Shown here: positions 1 through 5,032 of the stretch, in pieces
Numbering within the stretch: position 1 is the stretch's first letter
Layout: the number at the start of each line of letters is the position of its first letter
Assembly (NCBI GenBank): GCA_964636325.1
Contig: CAZWRV010000158.1
Location: 1 to 8,618, forward strand
Direction: 5' to 3'
Length of the DNA: 8,618 bases
Source of the DNA: CAZWRV01 sp964636325
GTDB taxonomy: Bacteria; Verrucomicrobiota; Lentisphaeria; Victivallales; GWF2-50-93
The notes under the pieces: model-generated
Told to the model about the DNA's origin: nothing
Databases searched by the model: none
The model's input: only the letters and a program-made list of their open reading frames with translations
Made by a program: the position numbers and the translations under genes

Positions 1-5
1 CCTGC

Positions 6-26
6 GCGCCATAAGGGCGCCTTTTT
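6..26 (+). terminator. Possible intrinsic terminator of a gene left of the window
   Basis: A GC-rich hairpin (GCGCC, loop ATAAG, GGCGC, positions 6-20) is followed by C and five T on the plus strand, which is the layout of a Rho-independent terminator. It would end a plus-strand transcript entering from outside the window, convergent with the TolC-family gene. The stem is only five pairs and no upstream gene is visible, so this is tentative. Confidence 0.35.
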
Positions 27-40
27 CCCGCAGGGAAAAA
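22..40. other. Perfect 8-bp hairpin downstream of the TolC-family gene
   Basis: TTTTTCCC, loop GCA, GGGAAAAA forms a perfect eight-pair stem about 65 bp beyond the stop codon of the minus-strand TolC-family gene. It has no trailing T run in that orientation, so it is not a classical terminator for that gene. It overlaps the T tract of the hairpin at 6-20, so the two could act together as a bidirectional end between convergent transcripts. Confidence 0.3.
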
Positions 41-105
41 CCTAGTCCCTTATCATAAAGTTACTTTGGTAATGATGCTGAAATGTCTTTTGCGGATGCG
101 CCGTC

Positions 106-1515
106 TTACTCGCTTCCGATTGCTGCGTTGAGCTGGGCTTTGGCGTTTTCGAGGCCGATCTCGAAGTTGACGAGATCGTTTTCGGCCCGGACGAGGTCGC
201 GCTGGGACTCGTTGACGCGGGTGATGGAGGTGTTGCCCGCCCTGTATTCCTGCTCGACGAGGTCGCGGGTCTTCTTGTAGAGTTCGAAGTTCTCCTTGTA
301 GAGATTCACCTGGGAGAGATACTGCTTGCAGTTCTCGTAGGACTGCCTGACCTCGGTGACGACGGTAATCCATTTGCTCATCAGGCCGAGTTCGCTCTGG
401 GCGAGGAGTGCGCGGTTCTGGTATAGCAACGCCAGGTTCTGGCCGCCGCTGAACAGCTCCCACGAGGCGGTGAACCCGTAGTTGAGGCTGCGGTCCTGCG
501 TGTGCGGCCTGATGTGGTAGCGGCCGCTGTAGCCCTGGTCAGTCCTCGCGTATCCGGGAGTCACGAAGGTCGTTATTGTCGGAAGGAAGGCGCCGTAGGC
601 CGCATAGAGGTTGAACTTCGCGGCCGACAGGGCGTTGCGGAACGCCATGAGGTCGGGGCGGTTCCTGAGGGCGGTGTCCAGATACACCGACACGTCGATC
701 GGGAACTGGTCGTGCTGGTCTCCAAGCTCGGGAAAGCTAATGTCCTCCGGGATCTCGCCGTCTGTGAGGCCGAGGAGGCTTGCGAGGACGCACTTGTTCA
801 CGTAGAAGTTGAACTTAGTTGTGATGAGCGCACTCTCGGCGTTGTTCGCGTTGACCTTGAAGTTGAGCGGCTCGCTGAGGGAGACGGCGCCCGCCTTGTA
901 CTTGATTTCGGTCTCGTTCAGGAGCTGGTTCTGGAACTCGTAGTCCTGCTGGGCAATCCGGATCTGGGCCTTGGAGCGGAGGACGTTGTTGTATGCGTTG
1001 ATGACGCCCAGGATCAGGAGCCTTCTGGCGTCCCTGTTCAAGTCCTCGGCCTGCTTGGCGCTGTATCTGGCGGACAACGTGTTCATCGTGGTCACTAGGC
1101 CGTCGAAAATAACCCACTGTACGTTTATGTTCCCCCCCTTGTTGTCGTAGATGTTCTTCTTGCCGTCGCCGCCCTGGGACGCGGGGGTGTAGTAGTACTC
1201 GGTCATCCCGTAGTTGGCCGTGACGGTGGGCAGGTAGTTCGCGAAGGCCTGGTAGAACCTCGACCAGGCGGCGGTGACCGCGTATTTGGCCGAAGCATAG
1301 TCCGGGTTGTTGGCGAGGGCGACCTCCCTGCTGAGATCGAGCGTCAAAGTCTTGCAGGACTCAGGCAGGCGGCGGTGCTCCTTGCTTTTCAATCCGGTGA
1401 AATTGTCCTTTTCTATGCTCTCCGGTATGTCCGGATATGTGAAGCATCCGGTAAGCCAGAAGGCCGATATGGCAGCCATGGACAGGACTGCGAAAAATTT
1501 GGAATTCACGTTCAT
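106..1515 (-). CDS. TolC-family outer-membrane efflux lipoprotein
   Basis: Outer-membrane channel protein of the TolC/OEP family, which forms trimeric barrel-tunnels that export drugs or proteins together with an inner-membrane pump and an adaptor. The product is 469 residues, a usual family length. Counting from the ATG at 1515, residues 1-24 form a lipoprotein signal ending in the lipobox LTGC, so the mature protein should be lipid-anchored at that Cys. The internal duplication typical of the family is visible: WVIFDG and WELFSGG mark the strands of the two halves, and KYKAG and EYRAG helical segments follow each. The C-terminal coiled helix ends in AKAQLNAAIG. The frame is open to a TTG at 1530, but the ATG at 1515 puts a short polar stretch before the hydrophobic signal. 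Neither start has a clear ribosome-binding site. No adaptor or pump gene is in the window, so substrate is unknown. It diverges from the LptF/LptG permease gene. Confidence 0.9.
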   Translation of the reverse strand: MNVNSKFFAVLSMAAISAFWLTGCFTYPDIPESIEKDNFTGLKSKEHRRLPESCKTLTLDLSREVALANNPDYASAKYAVTAAWSRFYQAFANYLPTVTANYGMTEYYYTPASQGGDGKKNIYDNKGGNINVQWVIFDGLVTTMNTLSARYSAKQAEDLNRDARRLLILGVINAYNNVLRSKAQIRIAQQDYEFQNQLLNETEIKYKAGAVSLSEPLNFKVNANNAESALITTKFNFYVNKCVLASLLGLTDGEIPEDISFPELGDQHDQFPIDVSVYLDTALRNRPDLMAFRNALSAAKFNLYAAYGAFLPTITTFVTPGYARTDQGYSGRYHIRPHTQDRSLNYGFTASWELFSGGQNLALLYQNRALLAQSELGLMSKWITVVTEVRQSYENCKQYLSQVNLYKENFELYKKTRDLVEQEYRAGNTSITRVNESQRDLVRAENDLVNFEIGLENAKAQLNAAIGSE

Positions 1516-1560
1516 CAAAAAAAATATCAAGCTGAAGGTGCGGAATGTCCGGAACCTGGT

Positions 1561-1580
1561 AACATAGCTTAAAATATGTT
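1561..1580. promoter_or_regulatory. Inverted repeat in the divergent spacer
   Basis: AACATA (1561-1566) and TATGTT (1575-1580) are perfect 6-bp inverted arms around an 8-bp AT-rich centre, between the divergent TolC-family and permease genes. A dimeric regulator could bind here. A repeat this short can also arise by chance in AT-rich DNA, and no regulator gene is adjacent. Confidence 0.2.
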
Positions 1581-1591
1581 CCGTTCAACTG

Positions 1592-1621
1592 TTGCGCCGA
1601 TAAAAGTCAAGGGCATATTAT
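1592..1621 (+). promoter_or_regulatory. Weak sigma70-like promoter candidate for the permease gene
   Basis: TTGCGC (1592-1597), an 18-bp spacer and TATTAT (1616-1621) resemble -35 and -10 elements, with the -10 matching consensus at five of six positions and the -35 only at the TTG. Transcription would start near 1628. That lies after the ATG at 1576, which would favour one of the later permease starts (1663, 1690 or 1738). Confidence 0.25.
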
Positions 1622-1737
1622 TTGGGTTTAGCAATTACCCCAGCTATCCTGCCAAAGAAGAAATGCCGGCCCGCCCGGCGGAAAGGGACATGGACTCTCC
1701 GGCCAAAGCTGCGATCGAACCGGTCAGAAGAAAAAGC

Positions 1738-2850
1738 ATGGCGCTGATGCCGATCCTGGACTTGTACATCCTCCGGGAGTTCCTGATGCCTCTTTTCGCG
1801 CTGATCCTGGGATTCATCGTGCTCTTCCTGATAGGGAACATTTTCGAGGATCTGAAGGATCTTCTGGAAGGCAAGGCCAAGATCGCCGTGATGGTGGAGT
1901 TCTTCCTGCTCAAGCTTCCAGGGAACATCAGGTTCATTCTGCCGATATCCGTGATGCTCGCCTGCATGTATATGCTTGCCAGCTTCGCCAAGAACCACGA
2001 GATCATCGCCATGCGCGCTTCCGGGATATCGCTGCAGAGGTGCTGCGTGTCCGTCTATATTGTCGCGTTCATGGTCACGCTCGTCAACTTCTGGTTCAAC
2101 GAGGCGCTCGTCCCGGGTTCGGAGAAGAAGGCGGTGAACATACTTAAGAAGCTCAGATACCAAAACGAGGGCGTGCAATTCAACGAGAACGAGGTGCGGC
2201 TGCTCACATACCGGAGCCCGGACCGGAAAAGCACCTGGTTCTTCAAGTATTTCGACATGGACGGCGTCCACAAGGACGTGATATTGAAGAAATACCGCGA
2301 CAACGGCTCCCTCCTGTGGTACATAGAGGCTGAAGAGGGGGAATTCTTCCCGGACAAGGGCTGGCATTTCCGTAACGGCACGAAAGTCTCGTACAACGAG
2401 GACGGCTTCCTGCCTGCGGCGCCCGAAAAATTCGCGGAAAAGGCGCTCGACCGGAAGGAGTTTCCCGAGACGCCCTCCGACATCAGGAAGACGGCCATGT
2501 CACCGGAGGATCTTTCCTCTCTCGAAATCTTAGACATCATAATGAAGACAAGGAACATGGCCAAGGCCTGCGAGAACATCTACCTGACCACCCTGTATTC
2601 CAGGATGGCCTTCCCCTGGACCTGCATCATCGCGGTGTTCCTGGCCGTCCCGCTGGCCGTCAGGCACGAGCGCAGCGGCATCTTCATCGCCATAGTGACC
2701 TCCGTCGGCATAATGGTGGCCTACCAGATGCTTTCCCACATCTTCTGCATCATGGGCAACAGGGGGTATATGAATCCGGCCGTGGCCGGCCTCGCGCCCA
2801 CGCTGGTCTTCATATTCTACGGAGTCTGGAACGTCAGGAAATGCAATTGA
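1738..2850 (+). CDS. LptF/LptG-family (YjgP/YjgQ) lipopolysaccharide export permease
   Basis: Inner-membrane permease of the LptB2FG transporter, which extracts lipopolysaccharide from the inner membrane and passes it to the periplasmic bridge. From the ATG at 1738 the product is 370 residues, the family size, with the usual six helices. Three are N-terminal: one after DLYILREFL, one across IRFILPISVMLACMYML, and one ending NFWFNEALVPG. A periplasmic beta-rich domain of about 150 residues follows, then three C-terminal helices beginning at RMAFPWTCII. The segment NHEIIAMRASGISL after helix 2 matches the cytoplasmic coupling region that contacts the ATPase. The frame is open back to an ATG at 1576, with others at 1663 and 1690. 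Those 54 extra residues are polar, proline-rich and absent from the family, so I prefer 1738, though its ribosome site (AGAAG) is weak. LptF cannot be told from LptG here, and no second permease is present. Confidence 0.9.
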   Translation: MALMPILDLYILREFLMPLFALILGFIVLFLIGNIFEDLKDLLEGKAKIAVMVEFFLLKLPGNIRFILPISVMLACMYMLASFAKNHEIIAMRASGISLQRCCVSVYIVAFMVTLVNFWFNEALVPGSEKKAVNILKKLRYQNEGVQFNENEVRLLTYRSPDRKSTWFFKYFDMDGVHKDVILKKYRDNGSLLWYIEAEEGEFFPDKGWHFRNGTKVSYNEDGFLPAAPEKFAEKALDRKEFPETPSDIRKTAMSPEDLSSLEILDIIMKTRNMAKACENIYLTTLYSRMAFPWTCIIAVFLAVPLAVRHERSGIFIAIVTSVGIMVAYQMLSHIFCIMGNRGYMNPAVAGLAPTLVFIFYGVWNVRKCN

Positions 2851-2905
2851 ACAAAAGCGGGCTCCGCCCGCAATCCAAAATCCGAATTTAATATCTACAA
2901 AATCA
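2851..2905 (+). repeat. 55-bp direct repeat, left copy, at a contig end
   Basis: This 55-bp sequence begins directly after the permease stop codon and runs exactly to the first N. It is identical to 3006-3060. It contains a perfect hairpin (GCGGGC, loop TCC, GCCCGC, 2857-2871) and two tandem heptamers of the form ATCCRAA, then an AT-rich tail. Read on the minus strand the hairpin is followed by TTTTGT, as in an intrinsic terminator. On the plus strand it lacks a T run but could still protect the 3' end of the permease mRNA. Confidence 0.85.
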
Positions 2906-3005
2906 NNNNNNNNNNNNNNNNNNNNNNNNNNNNNNNNNNNNNNNNNNNNNNNNNNNNNNNNNNNNNNNNNNNNNNNNNNNNNNNNNNNNNNNNNNNNNNN
3001 NNNNN
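2906..3005. other. Assembly gap of exactly 100 N
   Basis: One hundred unknown bases, a conventional scaffolding placeholder. Both flanks are the same 55-bp sequence, one ending at the first N and the other starting after the last N. The simplest reading is two contigs that share a k-mer-length overlap and were joined without merging. In that case the true spacer between the permease stop and the EF-hand start would be 86 bp. Confidence 0.97.
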
Positions 3006-3060
3006 ACAAAAGCGGGCTCCGCCCGCAATCCAAAATCCGAATTTAATATCTACAAAATCA
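3006..3060 (+). repeat. 55-bp direct repeat, right copy, at a contig start
   Basis: Base-for-base identical to 2851-2905, starting immediately after the last N, with the same hairpin (3012-3026) and ATCCRAA heptamers. It lies 31 bp before the start codon of the EF-hand gene, so any promoter of that gene must lie in or near this copy. I see no convincing -35/-10 pair there. Confidence 0.85.
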
Positions 3061-3091
3061 TCTGTTATGAATTTTCTTAAGGGGACTAAAG

Positions 3092-3502
3092 ATGAAGCAT
3101 CTGTTCAGAACAGCTAGTATTGCCGGCATAGCTGCGTCGACCGTCATTTCCGGAGCTCCGTTTCTTTCCGCCGGGGACTTCCAGCCCAGGGGCGGATTCC
3201 TTGTCGGCCGTCTCGCCATGAAGAAACTCAAGAAGATGCGCGAGCAGGACGATTTCAGCGGGCACGACACCAACAAGGACGGAGGGCTCGACAAGAAAGA
3301 GATCGAAGGCGCCAAGGAGAAGCACGGCAACTTCATAGACGAGGAGACGTTCAAGAAAATCGACAAGAACGGCGACGGCAAGATCAGCCACGAGGAGTGC
3401 GAGGAGTACGACAAGGAGCTCGAAAAGGCCGAAGGAAGGGAGGAGCCCAAGGATAAAAAGGACGCCGGTGAAAAGGAGCCCTCGCCACCCATTAAGGACT
3501 GA
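3092..3502 (+). CDS. Secreted EF-hand calcium-binding protein
   Basis: A 136-residue protein with an N-terminal signal peptide: K3 and R6, a hydrophobic stretch over residues 8-25, and a likely cut after FLSA near residue 27. It therefore acts outside the inner membrane. Two canonical 12-residue EF-hand loops follow: D59 to E70 (D-x-N-x-D-G-x-L-D-x-x-E) and D91 to E102 (D-x-N-x-D-G-x-I-S-x-x-E). All oxygen-ligand positions and the central Gly are intact, and the spacing suits a paired calcium-binding unit. Residues 103-136 are a charged Lys/Glu/Asp/Pro tail with no visible fold. The start is set by a strong site, AAGGGGA at 3079-3085, seven bases before the ATG. No enzymatic domain is present, so the partner is unknown. 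It is convergent with the radical SAM gene, whose stop codon is 8 bp away. Confidence 0.85.
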   Translation: MKHLFRTASIAGIAASTVISGAPFLSAGDFQPRGGFLVGRLAMKKLKKMREQDDFSGHDTNKDGGLDKKEIEGAKEKHGNFIDEETFKKIDKNGDGKISHEECEEYDKELEKAEGREEPKDKKDAGEKEPSPPIKD

Positions 3503-3521
3503 ATTCTTTCTCAGAATGTCC
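3496..3521. terminator. Imperfect hairpin between convergent stop codons
   Basis: GGAC and ATTCT (3496-3499, 3503-3507) pair with AGAAT and GTCC (3513-3521), with the TGA stop of the EF-hand gene bulged out. The hairpin spans both convergent stops. There is no T run on either side, so termination by it is uncertain. Confidence 0.25.
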
Positions 3522-4830
3522 CCGGTATTTCGCCGCCGTCGTTGCGGACTGCCGTCCTGAAGGGGTGCTTATCCAGCCTTTTCAGGCCCGGCACGCACAT
3601 AGGGCCGCAGCCGCAGACATAGTCGGTGGCGGTCATCCCCAGCTTACTGCCCAGCCGCTTCCACATGGAGAAGTTTTCAGTGGATATCGAGACGGGGACG
3701 ATCTTGTTCCATCTGCGGATTTCACTGAGGTAGTGCGAGTAGATTTCGGCGCGTATCTTTTCGGGGAACGGCTTCGTCATGGTGTCCTTTGTCTCCTCGC
3801 GTGCTTCCTCCGCGGCCTTTAGGCATTCCGGATCGAGCTCCTCGGCAGGCAGGCAGGCCTTCAAGGCGTCCACGTCCATCCACATGAAGCAGCATAGGCT
3901 GATGATGTCGGGATTGGTCCGTTCGAAGATCAGGCGGACGGCGTCGGCGGCGTCCTTGCGCCAGGATCGCACGGGGATGATGGGCTTGAACTTGTACCGG
4001 ACGGTGATTCCCGCCTTCTCCGCGGCGCGGGCCGCCTCCACGCGTTCCTCCGTAGTTCCCGCGTTGGGCTCTAGTATTCTGCTCTGCGAGCTGCCGCTGA
4101 TGCTCCAGACTCCGATCGTGCGGCTCCTGCCCCTCCGGCCGGCGCCCTTGAACCACTCCGTGTTCGAAGTCTTGGTGTGGACGATGAGGTAGCGCTCCTC
4201 CTTCCACGAGCCGAAGAATTCCATGAGAGGGCCCATCACGCCGTGCTCCGGCTCCAGGCACGGCGGATCGGCGTCGTCGTCGAGCAGGTATGTCGTCTGC
4301 CAGGGATGCCGTTCCATGATCTGCCCCAGGTATCTGCAGTAGTCCTCGACGTTGACGTTGGAGACGAGGAGGCCGCCGAGTCCGCAGTACTTGCAGCGGT
4401 GCAGGCAGCCGTTCTGGAGATGGATGCGCCAGCACGGGCGGCACACCTTGTCCTTGCGGTGGGGATCTCCCTTCATGTTGTAGCATGCCCAGTGAAACGC
4501 AAGTTCGCCCAGGAGGTTTTTTGCCGTCCCTTCGTCAATGTCGCATCCCCCCGCCTTAAGCGCCTCGTATCTGGAATTGAAGCCGCCGTCGAACCGGAAT
4601 GTGTTGAAGAGCAATATCGGATCGCGGACCTCCTTCAATGATCCCATCGCCTTCCGGTTTTCAAGGATGCGGCCCTCCTTGAGCAGGCGCGGCAGATCCT
4701 TGTCGCAAAACACGACCGGCTCGACCGGCCTTTTCAATGCCTGGACTACGCCTTCGGCGCGCCGGCGGCAGCGCTTGTCCGACATCACGCTCTCATGGAT
4801 ATATACTGCGGGCGGATCGAGAGGATACAT
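3511..4830 (-). CDS. Spore-photoproduct-lyase-like (SplB-family) radical SAM protein
   Basis: A 439-residue radical SAM enzyme most like spore photoproduct lyase, which repairs the thymine dimer of UV-damaged spore DNA. The iron-sulfur motif CxxxCxxC is C142, C146, C149. Family marks after it include NVEDY (160-164), the acidic DDDADPPCLEP (184-194), HTKTSNTEWF (218-227), ILEPNAGTTEERVEAAR (252-268) and FKPIIP (281-286). From memory of the Bacillus enzyme, its catalytic Cys aligns near D184-D186, so it seems to be missing, and Tyr after the third cluster Cys is Gly here. C191 is the nearest Cys. Additional cysteines at C130/C133 and C406/C408/C412 could hold another metal or disulfide. The start is clear: AAAGGAG at 4836-4842, five bases before the ATG. 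Nothing here suggests sporulation, so the substrate is unknown; nucleic-acid repair or another radical reaction are both possible. Confidence 0.85.
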   Translation of the reverse strand: MYPLDPPAVYIHESVMSDKRCRRRAEGVVQALKRPVEPVVFCDKDLPRLLKEGRILENRKAMGSLKEVRDPILLFNTFRFDGGFNSRYEALKAGGCDIDEGTAKNLLGELAFHWACYNMKGDPHRKDKVCRPCWRIHLQNGCLHRCKYCGLGGLLVSNVNVEDYCRYLGQIMERHPWQTTYLLDDDADPPCLEPEHGVMGPLMEFFGSWKEERYLIVHTKTSNTEWFKGAGRRGRSRTIGVWSISGSSQSRILEPNAGTTEERVEAARAAEKAGITVRYKFKPIIPVRSWRKDAADAVRLIFERTNPDIISLCCFMWMDVDALKACLPAEELDPECLKAAEEAREETKDTMTKPFPEKIRAEIYSHYLSEIRRWNKIVPVSISTENFSMWKRLGSKLGMTATDYVCGCGPMCVPGLKRLDKHPFRTAVRNDGGEIPGTF

Positions 4831-4873
4831 AATTGCTCCTTTTGTCTACAATTGAATAGTCCTAAGCTTTGAA

Positions 4874-5032
4874 TTACTAATCGTCTCATAATAATGTGGA
4901 CACCACCGACCTTGCGTCGGCGGTGAACATGACGGGGGAGCAGGTTGGCAATTTCCCTGCTGAATCCCCAGTCATGTTCACCGCCGGGATGAACCCGCCG
5001 GTGCCTCTATACAATTTCGAGACGATTAGTAA
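4874..5032. repeat. 159-bp imperfect palindrome, possible MITE-like element
   Basis: The ends are a perfect 14-bp inverted repeat, TTACTAATCGTCTC (4874-4887) and its complement (5019-5032). Inside is a second perfect 16-bp pair (4918-4933 with 4971-4986), then GGGG/CCCC and a central hairpin AGCAGG/CCTGCT (4939-4944, 4956-4961). Each arm also folds on itself into a 25-nt hairpin: 4901-4925 and 4979-5003, each with 10-bp arms, one mismatch and a 5-base loop. If the outermost TTA/TAA is split, 11-bp ends (CTAATCGTCTC) are flanked by TA on both sides, as in elements that insert at TA. It fills most of the spacer between the GH65 and radical SAM genes and overlaps the last codons of GH65. Mobility is inferred; it could instead be an inverted duplication or a structured transcript end. 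Confidence 0.7.

Noticed and set aside
1618..2367. 249-codon frame antisense to the permease gene
   Set aside because: It has His/Glu/Val-rich shadow composition and no domain, while the plus strand carries a clear membrane protein.
2530..3033. Minus-strand open frame spanning the N gap
   Set aside because: Its middle is undefined residues from the N run, and the rest lies antisense to the permease gene with no recognisable protein.
3722..4486. 254-codon minus-strand frame inside the radical SAM gene
   Set aside because: It is a shifted-frame shadow with Arg/Gly/Pro-rich composition typical of GC-rich antiframes; the real frame holds the conserved radical SAM motifs.
3511..4830. True spore photoproduct lyase annotation
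   Set aside because: The catalytic Cys and neighbouring Tyr appear to be absent, and nothing in the window suggests a spore-former.
4874..5032. Palindrome as a classical Rho-independent terminator or integron attC site
   Set aside because: No T run follows the hairpins on either strand, and the ends show no attC core sites or nearby integrase or cassette array.
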